Shown here piece by piece: positions 13,826 to 28,800 of a DNA stretch of 64,000 bases. Both the position numbers and the translations under genes were made by a program. The first letter of the stretch is position 1. Each line of letters starts with the position of its first letter. The stretch is from NCBI GenBank assembly GCA_037975125.1, contig CM075855.1, positions 80,289,085 to 80,353,084 on the forward strand, written 5' to 3'. The notes beneath the pieces were generated by a model that saw only the letters and a list, made by a program, of their open reading frames with translations, ran no database searches and had not been told where the DNA came from. Origin of the DNA: Latrodectus hesperus (lineage: Eukaryota; Arthropoda; Arachnida; Araneae; Theridiidae).

Positions 13826-16800
13826 CAATAAACTTTCTTTTTAACTCAAACTTCTCTACAAATAAGCAAAACAAAAGTATCTTTAAAATAAATAGTTCAA
13901 TGATAAATTAATATTCTACTAGAATGGAACAATTTATAATAAATCCTTCAAAAATCATAATTTGAAATATTTTAATAATCATTTACAACTGGATACCCAA
14001 AAATATGTTTTGGGTATCCAGTTGTAAATGATTATTTGTTGTTGATTGTTGTTCCAGTTGTAAATGATTATCTAGTTTTAAATGAAAATTTTCAGAAAGA
14101 AAATTTACTATCAAATAACATGATTTTTGATTGAAATAATGATCAATTACACTATATATATAAAAACACTTCCACATGAATTACACCACTGTGTCTGTCC
14201 AAGTAAGTATACTTAATTTAGTTCCCAATTTTTATCAGGGGTTGAAATAAAAATTTTTTTCATTATTACAATTCCCAGTTATATTTTTTATATCTGTGGT
14301 TTGATATTTTATAGAAAGAAATGTAATTAAAAATGGTTTATAACTTATCAAAAAATAATCCTTATTACATGATTAGAAGTGAATCTTGTCATCAGTACAA
14401 TTTATATTGGCTGGGAAATCTTGAAGAATTTACAAAATGAAATCATTTGTTTATTTTTGTTGATAAGGTATCAACCAACATCATTGAATTTCTGCATCAA
14501 AATTACCAGCAAATCAGTAGGTACTTTTTACAAACTTACTGTGAAAAGTACTGCTGACCTTACTGACTAGAACTTCAAGTTTTAAAACCAGAACCAGTGT
14601 AAAATATTTATACACAATATTATATCAATGCTTTGAAACTGGATAAATTTTTCCAGAAAAAATTATAGTATAAGTCAAGCAGATTATCATAGCTACACAT
14701 TAAGTAAAATTCTTTTTAAACTAGTATTAAATTAATTTTTTTAAAACTTTTTAAATGATTCTTTCAATTTATAGAATACTATAAAAGATAATAGTTTCTT
14801 GTAATATAAAAATATTTTTGTACTGCAAATAAATATATACTAGCGTACTTGTTTCTGTCCTGAAATTTTTAATAAAGGAAATTGAAAAACCAGTATAAAA
14901 TATAAAAATTTCTTTTAATGTCAGATAAGTTTGAAAGCATATGTATATTAAAGATTGCTGTTAAAAGCAAATATTTGCTCTTTAAGTACAAAAGTAGAAA
15001 ATTTACAAATATTTGAATTAACAAAAAATTACAGTATTAATACAAACAAAATAATAATAATTACCAAAAAAATATTAATCAAAATAAAATATATATAAAA
15101 TAAATATACAAACAAATAAATTATATTTGAAGTAAAATTAATGTCGCAAAATGTATCACACAATGATTTCATTTTGCTTAAAGAGCTTTAATAAATAAAA
15201 ATGTTTATATGCAGTTTTATCACATAAAATTGTTAACATTCATAATATACTCATCAAAAAATTATTTTAATGCATATAAGATATCAAGTACATAGAATTA
15301 CTGACAAGTTTTATTTTACTAGTATACATTTAAAATAAGAACACCACATAAAAAGATCAAATAAGTTAAAAATACCATTGTAAATAGAAGCTGAATAACA
15401 AAACTTAATTGCAATTTTAGAAAACTTATCCATAATATAATAAATTTAAAAATCACCATCAAATTCAATAAAGTCAGTTTTTTTCAATAAATATTTTTTT
15501 ACAATATTCAAATTAAAAGTATAAGTAGAGTAAATATCAGTTTTCAGAGAAGTTGATTAAAATAATTGAATGAGAACTAAAATCATTACCAGTTCCATCT
15601 GATCCATACAATGCAATCCCAGAGCTTTCAATAGCTGCTTCTTCCAACCAACCAGGTGGATAATCAATTATTCTCATGCGATATATGTATGGAGCAATCT
15701 GATTTTTTTGCAAATTAAGAGCTTTCCTTAAATCGTCACTAGAAATAATATATTGCAATGAAAAACTATTTTTTTCTGAAGTTAAATCAGTGAAATAAAT
15801 AATTAAGAAATTACAAAACAAATATTTTTTAAAAACTTTGTTTATTTAAACTTGTTAATTATTTCTTTTCCAAATTATATTGAATAAATTAATACTATAG
15901 AAATGGATTATAAAATAAAACCTACCTTATAACTCCAGGTTTGTAATCAGATTCTTGACTGCCACAAACATGATATCGCCTATCAAATAAATAAATGATT
16001 TTAACCACATTTTAAGTCAATTAAAATCTGTCATTTTCAATTATTCTTATTTAAATTTTGCACACATGATTAGGCGAATAATAATCACTTTCAATTTCTG
16101 AAATTTATTTAACATTACAGTAACTAACAATCAATAAATACAGCATTTGATAAATTAAGTATTAATTTTAATTTATTAGTTTAATTTATTAATTTAAAGT
16201 CAAAATTTTAATTTATTTAATTAAAATTTTGTTATCTCTTTTTGAATATATATATAAATCTTTTTATAAATTAATTTTTATAAGATAAAAATAAAATAAT
16301 AATGTTGCACCATTTATAACTGGCTATTTTACAGCTTATTTGCTTCTGTTTAATCACATCAAAGTGTGTTTAATCAAATCAAACAAGCCAAAGTGTGTAT
16401 TTAAAGTCTGCCATTCAATGATAAATTTATCCTACTAGAATGGAACAATTAATAAATCATAATATCTAGCTATAATTTGAACTATCATAGTAATGTTAGT
16501 CATTAAATACGTTTAATATGAATTATTAATAATGAAATGAAAAATTGAATAGAATATAGAGCTGAATAAAGGCAATTAAAAAATTTTAAGAACAAGGCAT
16601 ATTGTTGTGCACAATGCATTGCTACTTTCCACTTTAAGTTATGTTAATATTATGATTAAATACTCTTCTGCTAATCACTCACATTCACAGTAATTTTTGA
16701 GGAACTTCAAGTTTCTAACAGCTTCCCTCAGTAAAGATCGAACTCAAGTCCTACAATTTTTACTGAACACACTTTTTTCTGATGTGCTGTGTGACAAAAT

Positions 16801-19800
16801 AAAGTTGGTAGTCCTGCACTAACTGAGGTTGTTTATATGAATTTTCTTTACATGTCTATATGCACTGTAATGTGTTTGGTATTAAATAGCTCCAACTCTA
16901 TAAGTTGGACTCCTCCCCATATTTTGTTTAGTTTTTGAGCAAGAGTACTTATTTTCAAATTTCTCTGCTCAGGAAGATCAAACTGTCTCGTTTTGAAGTG
17001 CAGAGCAATTTTCTTATATTACATAATTTTTATGACCTGAACTTTTTTATGACCAACCACTTCACTTAACTGTAGATGTAACAAGTTAAATAATTGTGAG
17101 ACAGAACCTTTATAACATATTAAGAAATTGAAAATGATTACTGTTGAAATTAAATTTTTTGAATACATTATTAAAACTTTCTATTAAAATAACTTGTACA
17201 CTAAATATTTCTTTCAAACATATACTTCATTTTAATATTTATTGTGGTTAATGACATCAAACAGTATACCTAAAGAATATTTAGAATCTATTTTAAAAAT
17301 TTTTCTTTAATTTATCTTATGATATTTTTCAAACATTATTATCAAAACATACAAAAATGCTTAATTTAGTAGATCAGTGAGATTTTGCAACAGATTCTAA
17401 ATGTGAAATTTGCTTATCATAATTTAATTAGACTTCCAAAATATGAGACTATACAGTATTACAGATACAGAAATTTTGCTTCATTTAAATTTTCTCCCTC
17501 TTTTCATATCCTTTTTATGACAAATTTTTCTGATGAACCTATTAGAAAAATTAATTATATTTTTTAATAGAATTGATACATTACTTCTTTCTGAAACTAT
17601 TCCAGTTTTTGTTGTTTTGAAAAATCTCTATACAAATTTTAGCAAGTTCTAGATTATTTAATCCCTAAATTACTTAAATTTTTTAAAAATTTGAATATGA
17701 TTAATAGGAATTATAAATTTTAGTAACTTAAATACATATTGAATTTACAAAAAGTGCAGTGAAAACAAAAAACAAAGAAAAATAGATTTTGATGTTAAAA
17801 ATCATAAACTTTTTAATTACTCATTTTATTGTTTCCTCAGTGTTACTGGCTAAAATAAAAGTTCAAGAAACAATTTTTTTCAGTAATTATAAAATATTGT
17901 TACAGTATTTTTCACTTGGGAAATAGAATGAATCTGTTTTCTCCATATTAGGTTATTTTTATTTTCATATTTTTATGGAATATGAGGGCTAATTTGAATG
18001 GAACCTAAAATTTGAACAGAATTCCAAACCACTATAAACAATCATGCTTAAGATGTTATTTGAATTGAAATGCAGAGAAACACTGACCACAATAAATAAT
18101 TGTGGTCAGTGGTTCTCTGCATTTTGTCTGTCTCAATTCTCTTGCAAAATCATGAGAAATTTTGGAAAAATATGCAGAAAATATATTAACAAGAAATAAA
18201 AATAAAATAGAAAACCGTTCTATTAAGTACATAATAATATAGTAAAGCATATTTATTAGATCTACCAGAAAGTTCTGACCATTTTTAGAATAAAGTAAAA
18301 TAAACAAAAATGACAGACCCAAATCTAGTTTAGAAATAGTTCTTTTCTTTGTTTGTCACTCAACGGTCATTTTTTGCACACGAGGGCTAATTAAACCAGG
18401 ACCTACGGTTTAAAGTGGATTCCGAACCACTACAAACATCCATGCCCAAATGTGGGATTCGAACCCACTAACTGTTGAACTGAAGGCAAGAGCGCTAACC
18501 ATTTGGCTACCAGCTCGGCAGTTTAGAAATAGTGGAAGAAACAGGTTTCCTGTGTTACCAATATAATCTTTCCTTCATATGGTTTTCTAAATTAATCCAC
18601 TTTTATCTAAAGTAATTAATCTGTCCAACTGTTCGATTTTGCACAGTGCAAGTAAAGATGTGCGCATGATGGTTTATATATTCAAATTCTTCTCACTTAA
18701 GTTTTTGAACCATTCTTTAATATTTCTGCAACAATTCTAGTTTCCAAATATGATGATAAATGATTTGTTGAGATGAATCAATTTTATCTGCAATCTCTGA
18801 TGCTGTTAAAAAAAAGATTTTGTTAACACATGACCTTGACAACGTTATCATTTTCCAAAGATGATCATCCAGACAGCAGTTTATAAGAAGTTAAAATCAT
18901 GTTTTTGACAATTCAAAAACAGTTTCTACATATTTTATCAGAAACTGTTTCTTCATCAAACACTTTCAGAAAATTTTTACATTCTTTTGTTGCAATCCTT
19001 CAATTTTGGAATTCATACAAAATATAATGTAAATGAATTTTATCAGAAGCCATAGATAAAAGATACTGTCTCGCTTAAAACTATCAGAAACCATCTTCCT
19101 CTTAATTTATTTGCTTAATCAGTAATGTATACACTTAAGGATAAAAAAAGACCCAAATAATGGCCAAATGAATAGCATATATTTGCTGAAAATTATTCTA
19201 ACAAGAATGGGTATTTTTTGCTGGACTTAACAATGAAATTGCGGAGAACTAATAAGTATGACATAATATAATATGATGCATAATTAGATCAATAGAAAAT
19301 TTACTCAACTTTTAAAGGTTTCCCATTTTTTTTTTTTTTTTACTGACATGCAGTTTTTTTTTTCATTAAGTTCTAAAATGTTATATGCTTTATTTTGAAT
19401 AAAAAATAAAATATCTTCACATCATATATAAACATATGTTATTATTTAAATACATAATTATACTTTCAACAAGAGAAATTTAATTTTACTGCAACTTATT
19501 TAATTAGAATAAAATTTTACAACACAAACATTACAGTGAAACAAACACGATTTGAAAACATCAATTTACTTTAACCACGTTTTTAAATTTTGAAAGCAGG
19601 ATGATTAGTTTATGGTGAAGCATGTTACCTTTCATTTATCTGAGCAATTCAGTGTTTTTTGCTTTCTTAAGTTAAAACAAGACTGTTATTTGCTCCATAA
19701 TTGCAATTAAAAAAAAAAAACTAACACTTATTTAGTAACTATTTTTTAATGTGTGGTTTTATTTTTTATGAAAAGCTCGATTTCAGAAGTTGAAATGCAA

Positions 19801-22800
19801 AAAAGATACAAATCAAATAGTTTAAATTACAGGTTGATTAAAATTAATATAGTTTTTAATTGATTTTTTTAATGAAATTTTTCCTGACAAACAGTTGCAA
19901 AATATTTGGTCAAAAACTTCCTGAAGGCAATAAAAATGATAAAATATTTTCTAATGGCGAACTTTAGAAAGAACAACTGCAACAATTACTGCAATTTAAT
20001 AATTTTAATCAAATAAACATGCAATTAGGCTACAGTTTTCCTTTACATTTAATTTCTTTCTTTTAAAAATATATAACCAAATTAATCTTAGTTTAGTAAT
20101 TAATTAATAATTTCATCAGTATTGTTATTTGTAGCATTCAATTAAATTTATTTTAGTGAGTTTGATACAAGTTAAATATTATAAACTTTTAAATGAATGA
20201 TTTGCATTCGGAAATCCTAGTTAAAATAGAATCTTTTAAAGAAAGATAAATTATATTTCATAAAGTTAAATAAAATTTACTTGTTAGATGTAACTTGTTT
20301 TAAGCGTTTACTGAGCATCAGCTATTTTTCGATGATTCAATTTCTCAGGGCACTGACCAAGAAAATGATCACCACCACAATTGAAACAAGTTTTAGGCAA
20401 AGTGCTTGAATCCCTGAAAATTATATTAATAAACATTTATAATTATATTAAATCTAGAAAAATCATTAAGATATATTATTAAAGAGAACACCTTTTTATT
20501 ATATTATATTTAATCAAAAAATAATAATTAAAGAATAACTTAAAAGAAAACTAAAAAAAAAAAAAAAATAGATAAATATCAATGATTACATTTAAGATGG
20601 AAATAATACAACATTTTGAATGATATAAATAAGTGACAGCAATTTTTGGCAAATAATAAAAATATTACTATTGAGAAAGAAAGGCCATTATGCATTAATT
20701 GATTATATAATAAATAATATTAACAAAAAATTCTATTAATATTTCATTGAAAAATGTCATCTTATTTTATATATTTGATAAACAACAATGGGGACAAGAT
20801 ATTTTACCCATATAGATATCATGTACTTTTATACATGGCATATAATACAGCAACTTTTTCTTAAAAATCTCTGTTGATGATATAAAAATGACAAAAAACT
20901 TAAATAAAAATTAAAAATAAAATATACAAAATAAATAATATTTAGGATTCCTCCTGTCTTGTTTACTTATTAATTTTGAAAGATTTACAATGCCTTTATA
21001 AAGAGCTTTTAAATGTTGAATATCATGAACATAAAAAAATATAATGCCCTCCCAAACAAAAAAGGTTTTATGAAACATCCTCAAGCATGTTTATTAAATA
21101 GTTAACAAAATATTTATATCAACCATTCTTATAAATAACAATTTTTAGATTAAAAAGTTTTGCTAATTTTTTTCTCCTGAAGTGTATCATGTCTGAAAAA
21201 CTACATGTTTACAAAAATAAATAAAAAATATTTAATTTTTTAACTGCCACACAGATATCATTACATTAGTAAATTAGATGAATAATTGATAGTAAATTCT
21301 GGATTTAAATTGCTATTTCATATTGAAATGACTTCCAAAAGCTAAACATTTTTAGTAAGAATACATAATCTATATTCCATGGAAATACAGAAATATTTTT
21401 AAATATAGAAAAAAAAATCTTAAATATAGAAATAATCATAATTTACACTCTACGGAAGTTTTTCGCGATAGTGACTAGTATAAAAAAAATCTTGCTTTGA
21501 CAGAACTCACATTTTTATAAATTAGAAAAAACATTTTCTTTTCATTCAAAATTTTTTATCATTTTTTAAAAACTTGAATGAAATTTATAAAATAGTAATC
21601 GATTATTGAAATCTTATTTTTCATACCAGCAATTAAAATTTATTAATTTGATTCACAAATACATTAGTCCACTATACATTTTTAGATTAGTAAATATTTT
21701 AATAGTAAGATATAATGAAAATTTGTAACAGGAAAGAACAATATATTCATGTTTTGTTTGGGTTTTCCGCTTCCTCTTTGATGACAATTTACACAAAAGG
21801 CCAGTTCATACAAAATTCCAAACACAAATATTTGTGGTAAGCAATATAAATAATACTTTTAAGCCTCACAAGATGGCAGTACAAGCTGGATTTTCTCTTG
21901 TGAGCTTGGAGGCTGCGCATGCGCGCAGACAGTTTTTCTGACTGCGGAGAGAGAAGTATAAATGTGCTCCTCTCAGTCACACGGATTGAAAAAGGTCGCG
22001 GCTGTCGCGATGGATGTCATTATTGTTAAAGTTGTAAGTAAAATCTCTTTTTTTTATCTTAGTGCATCGTAATTTTGGAGGTTACGTAAACACACCAAAA
22101 TTGTGACCCGGACGTGATGTCCGTACAGGTAGGTTCGTCACTTGTTGATGTTGAAAAAGCGAAAATAAGTTCCGAACTGGAAAATAACTGGTCATAAAGT
22201 CCTAAACGTAGTAATTAGTCTGGGTTGTGTGGGAAACACACCAAATATTCTTACCCAAGATGAGAATCACATCTATTCAAAGTTGAAAATCACTGTTAGG
22301 GCTTCAATTACTAATTTGGCACCATATTTATATGAAAGTATTCAACTTATTTTAAATAATAACATGTTAAAATAAAATAGAATAGATGCAAAATAGAAAT
22401 CACAATAATATTTTTTGATATCAATAATTTAATCATAGTAATATCACTAGAAAAGAAAATTCTTAAAATATTTGAAATAATCAAATTAAAATTTTTATAT
22501 TATGGATAAATTATAAAAATTATTTTCATAAATAAATTCAAAGAATCAAAATATTTTTAGAGGTAAAAGTATTGTTTTTACTAAATACTATAGTTTCATG
22601 ACAACATTTTGGAGCATATTTTTAATTAATTATAAAGAATACTTGTTAAAACAAAATAAGATACTTTAGAAACTAAAAATTTGTGGATTAAATTTATTAC
22701 TTTAAATTTTAATTTCTTTTTTCACAAAAGGATTATTAATAAAGTTATACTGATTACAATTATTTTATCAAAAATAATCAGTTCATTTAAGAAGTTTTGA

Positions 22801-25800
22801 ATGCAGAATGTTATTTTTTCATTAACAAATGTGTTTTGAGCAAATTTCTTAAGTTATCACAATTGGGATATTGGGACATATAGCAAAGGTTTCCAAAAAT
22901 TTTAATACTTAACTTATAATAATCTGTAACTATCAAATATTTTTACACAATGTACTAGAAAATAGATATAGACAGTAGAAAGAAAAAATGAAAACATGTT
23001 GACATATTTTTTATAAAAGAATTTGCCATCAAAGCCAGAAGAATTAGCCAAGTTATCAAATGATTCAAGATTAATAATTGATTTTCATAATTTAATAATA
23101 TTCTTTTTAACCTTCACTTTTAATTTCAAAACTTTAAAAATACCTTAACTTTTGTAATTTTAATCAAAATAATTTAAAGCAACAGGTTTTTTTTAAACAT
23201 GAATTTATATAAAATAAAATCAAATTCATGAATAGTTGACAGTTGATAAAATTATTGAATTGAAGAGAAAAGAAAATTAAAGATATTAAATAAAATTATA
23301 AATATTAGACTTATGAGAACAAATTTTAAATGGAAATAAAAATTAAAAAGTTCTATGATTATTCAAAACTAAAAGAAAAAAATAAAAACAATTTTCACAA
23401 AAGTTTTTAAACAAAACAGATTTTGCATACTTTTATTTCCACAGCATTTTCCATTTGAAAAATTTGATAGAAATGAAAACAGCAATCAAATGTATTTTAA
23501 TTATAAATTAATATATTCACTTAGATTACCTTTTATTTTTGTTATCCTTGTTTTCGTTTATATGTAAGTCTGGACTTTCCAAAGCTTCATTAAAGCTTGT
23601 ATCATATCTAAAAAAATCAAAATTATATTTATTTATATAATATTTGTTCAAGAATATGTTAGAAGAAAAAGAATATTTATGTTACCAGAAACAAATTCAA
23701 AGTACTTCGTTTAAGAAGACAAAAGTTCATAAAAATAGAAAAAAAAGTTAGACTATTTCTATTATTAATCATACTGCTCTCTTTTTACATGTAAAGCACT
23801 ACTAGAAAATATTTAATATACATTATATAAAAACATAAAATTCATATAAATAAATAATTTTTTCTCTTCTAATTAAAAATCACAGTTTTCGAAAACACAT
23901 TTTTTTATGTAGAAAAGCATTTCACAGTAAATATATTTATTGTTTTTCGCAAAAACTTTCTTAATCTTGTTAACCATTGATATACTTGTTTTGCAGACAG
24001 TCTAAGCACTGATTTGTTTTGTTCTTGTTTGATGAGTGAAAGTTCTTTAGCATTCTCATTTATTATGTTCTCAATGATTTAACTATCCAAAAACTCTTAT
24101 AAGCAAATTATATCCAAATTCAAAGATTCCTGAAAAAAATTTGCAATGAGTAGTTGATTTCTTTGCCGAAATTTATGGTCATGAGTAATATTTGTTCAAT
24201 CATATCGGCAGATAAATGTTTTTGTCAGTTAATATGACTTATTTAATAAAGGAAAATAACTTACATATCATTTTTTGCAACATTATTTCAAGCATCACTC
24301 ACAACAGCATTGCGTCTAGAATGCCAATTTCATAAGGTGATTGCAACACATGATCATTCTTTCTAAAGTATCCTATAAAACTTTCTCTTGAAGCTATTGA
24401 TTACAATCAAATGAATGTGAAGTCAGAAACTAGATAAAGTGTGAAAAATTCAACACAAATTGCTTTTAAAAATCCAGAATGAATGATACTTGAGGGTGGC
24501 ACCAGTTAATAACTCATCACATCAATCAAATACAAAGAGTTATAAATAAGTTTTTTTAATTTTGATTTCAGAATCAAAACTACTTTTATTGACTAGGCTG
24601 ATTAATTAAAACTTAATGTTGCAGTCAGTTATCTACAATTTCATAAAATTTAAAAAAAAATGAATAAAGAATCAGATAAGTAAATGCAAGCTAAAAAAAA
24701 ACATGAAAGCAAATTTATAAAAAAAAAAGAGATTTTTCAAAAATTTGGTTTATAAATGGGAATTAAAATTATTAATGTGTCTATGGGATTCTGTTAGAGA
24801 ACAGCCACTAGTTTGTACGATTGTTATTATTTGTAAATTAAAGGTTCATGGAAATGAGATTTAATAAAATATTTACCAGTAAAAGTAACAATTTCCTATA
24901 TTTTTCAAAACTATATTCAAAATATTGATGATGGAAATTATAATAGTTTTCAAAAGATAGTGAGCAAACTAGGTTAAATTGAACATTCAATGAAATCTTT
25001 TCATAACTTTCAAGAAGAAATTAAAAATAAAGTATAATGATTAATATTAATAAAGATAAAGTTTTTAAGGGAAAGATTTTTCAAAAATAAGTTTGATTAA
25101 TGCCAAATTTCAGAAAACTTTTCTGAAAACCTTTATGTAGAAATATAAATTCTAAAAATTAATTTTATTTAAAGAAAACATATAGAAGAATTAAACTGTT
25201 TTTTATAATTTTATAACTGTTGATTTAAGTTTTTAAATAAACAAAGGATCTATAAGAGAAATTCTAAATTTTGAAATAGCTTGAAGGAGTAAATGTTAAA
25301 TTTATATAGAAACTTTAACAGTAAGTAAACACAAGAACAGTAATTTCTAAATTACAAATTACAAAAAAAAAAGTTAATCACCTCAAAAAGAAAATTCTAC
25401 AACCAAATGGCAACAAAATAATAATTTTTAATGGACAAAAACTTTATAAAATGAATTTTCAAAACTAGTTGTTCATTATATAAAAAAAAGTTTAAATTCA
25501 GAAACAAATGTACATTGCCACATAAAATCGTTTTCCCTGTGCTTGCTTTTCCTGCAAATATCACTTAAAATTGACAAAAATTTTAACACTTTTCAGTAGA
25601 ACAAATTAATTTTGATTTACTAGATTAAAAATTATTTTGCTAATTAATTTAGACACTTTTATACAATACAAAATCTTCGAAAACACTTTTATAATACTTG
25701 ATTATTTACAGGCCAGAAATTTTATCATAAAACTTTTACATTAATTAACATTTAAAAATTCTGACAAAACAATATTTAATAAAATATTAAACTTCATAAA

Positions 25801-28800
25801 TAAAATTTAAAAAAAATTATCACCACAGTGGGTATTAATAATTTTATTCTTAACCCACTGATGTGGCAGAGATCTGATAATTTCCTCAAGCAAACCAATT
25901 ATTTAACAAATATCAGCATTTAAAACATTTTCTGATCATTTTATTGATTGCTAAAGAATTTATTTTCAGTAGTTTAAATATATGTTTTAAGCAAATAAGC
26001 TTTCACTATTTCTAAAATTTAAATTGCAATTTTAAAATGATTAAAAATACTAAAATTTTATAATAATAAAAGTAAAAGAAGGTTTTTATTCAGAAAATTA
26101 GAAAGTGAGATAGATGATGATTCTCAATATGAGAAGAAATATTTGTTATAAAGTTCATAAACTTCAAATGATATAATTTAAAGTGTTACATTTTTTAAAG
26201 AACTAGTAGTATTTAAATGTTACATAAATACTACTAGTTCTTTAAAAAATTCACCACAAATTGATTACTCCAGAAATTTCATTGTAATTATGAATACTAA
26301 AATCTATTATTTAAATTTAATAACTTTTAAAATTTAAATTTTACCAATTTAAATAACTTAAATTGATTTTTTTCTTAAAGAAAAATATTGCATCCTTAGC
26401 TGAGCTGATTAAATTTAACTACATTAAGGAATTCAGTTGTAAAATTTTCATAGCAAATATTTAGAATATTTATATTCTAATTCATTTTTATAATTAAAAC
26501 AAACAAAATCTTTGAAACTTTTTTAATTAGAAAAATTTAAAATAGATAAATTTCAAAAACATTCTATAATTATTCTTAAATGAGGTATGTACATTGAATT
26601 GAGATAGGTATGATTTTAAGAACACCTGAAATAATATTCTTTTTATCCAAACTGAAAATATTTAACAATGATGTCTATGTATAAAAAAATCAGGTAGACA
26701 TATTCATGCAGATTTGTGTGAGACAAAACAATTAAGCTCAACATCTTCTAAAGTTACACAAAAATCATGTAAAAAATAATAGAGATTTAATAGTAATGAA
26801 GCTTATATTTAAATGCTATTAATACTTTAAATCAATTTATTAATAATACACAACTTGAAAATTAAATTAAATGTAAATATTTTGCAATAAGTGTTTTGTT
26901 ATTCACTAATTTTTGTTTTGGTAAATAAAATATTTTCATTATTTTTCCTTTTCTTAGTTTTTATAAAAATATAATTTTTTTTTTGAAACGCAGAAATAAA
27001 CCAACTGTATGGTCAATTTATTATTAGTAAAACAATTCATTAAAAAAATAATTTGTGAAAAAAATTCAACTTCAGAAAACAAGTTGGGGTGAGTTAGTTT
27101 CAAAAAAGAGTTATTGTGCTGATCACTTTGTTGCATTCAAAATAAAAAATCCTTCCAAATCTTATTATTAAAAAATGATAAATTTGAAATACATATTACA
27201 CGTAGTTACTTTAACAGCTTTCCGAAAATATTTATTAAATATTAATAATTTATTTATCAGTTTTGTCAAAGATATCAAAAGCATAATGTCAATTTGCGCT
27301 TGAGTAAATATATTTTCGTTGTAGGGAAACATAAGTAGGTGCAATCACAAGGAAGAAGTCCATCATAAAAAAAAGCATAAAAAGTTATCTTTACTCCCAA
27401 TAACATCAAAAATAACTTATAATCTTTATTGACTAATTATTAAATGCACAAAATTAAATACAGATTTTAAGTTTCAAATAAGGAAATGAAATTGTTGCGT
27501 TTAGCATGAATGATATAGTTACTTTAAAAATGTAAAATGGGAAACAAAAGCATATTTAAACATAATTTTTTACAATAGCAAATTTCAAAATTAGATTTAA
27601 TATTTTCATTCAAAGTGAATTCTAATGAAAATTTGAGATTAATATTGGAGTCTGCTTCTTAGTGTTTATTTGTACTAGAAAAATACTTATAAATAAAAAA
27701 GAATTTAATCTAGAATTTCAATCAATATTTAATCAATATCTAAGAAAATTCTTTAATAAATTATAGTTTAATATTTCCATTAAATATTTATTTAATAAGA
27801 TAAATGATCTATAATTTTTTTCATATTTGTTTGTACTCTTCAATAGATCTGTTTATATATATACATTACTAACAAATTTTTAGTTTCAATAACTGGAAAA
27901 AAAAAGTTTTGCTTACTTCGGAACAGATGAACCTTCTGTTGGCAGTTCAGAAGAAACATCAAGTGCAAAAAGGTCACCCTGTATTCAATTATACTAATGC
28001 AATTAATCCAAACAAATAATGACTTAAATATTTACTTAAAAAACAATTAGAATTTTTTATTAAGAGTGATATAATGTTTCAATCAATAACAAAACAATAA
28101 CATGTTTATATAAAACAAAACTTGAACATTGTAACCAATATGTCAATTATTATCAAGCTCTACAATGATTTGATTTTATATTCTTATATTATTTTAGGCA
28201 AATGATTACTATTTGAACAAAGATAACTAATAAACTTGTAATGGGACTCTAAGCCATTACAAACACTTAAGCTCTTGAGGTGGGAAATGAACTCCCAAGT
28301 TGTTGAAAAGAAGGCCAGCATATAAACCATTTAGATGCCATATTGGTTGGATTGTTAGTAACAAAATAAATAGTTTGTAAAAAATCTTTTTGTAAAATAA
28401 TCAATCTATTATTATAATCCAAAAAAATACTAAATACAGTAAATTTGTGATCCTCTAAAGTAATTGCTACTTAGTTATAAAACATTCAGGTAATTCAATT
28501 AACTGTAAAAAATATAGATTGATAAGCAGTATAGTTGATATCTTTTAATCAGTGATTTTCTGTGAGCTAAGAATAAGCTTAAATATATTCCAATTAAAAT
28601 TTAAATGCAAATGAGAGAAATTTTCAACATTGAAATTCTTTAAACAAAATTTACACAATTCCAATTCACTCACTATTGAAGAATAATAATCTCACAATAA
28701 AAGTTCAATTTGCTACAAAAGTAATTAAAATTATAAAAACAATTAATGTCTTAATATATTTTGAAAAGCACACAAGGAAAAATTAAATCCATAAAATTAC

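Noticed and set aside
14379..14570. Plus-strand ORF of 63 codons in intron 7
   Set aside because: AT-driven composition, no domain, no splice context; treated as chance.
18430..18522. A possible functional tRNA gene
   Set aside because: A and B boxes are present, but the acceptor stem does not pair, the sequence continues into a repeated body, and relatives occur elsewhere. It is a SINE head.
21789..21980. A 63-codon minus-strand ORF over the LTR fragment
   Set aside because: It overlaps promoter-like LTR sequence on the other strand and has no domain; chance is likely.
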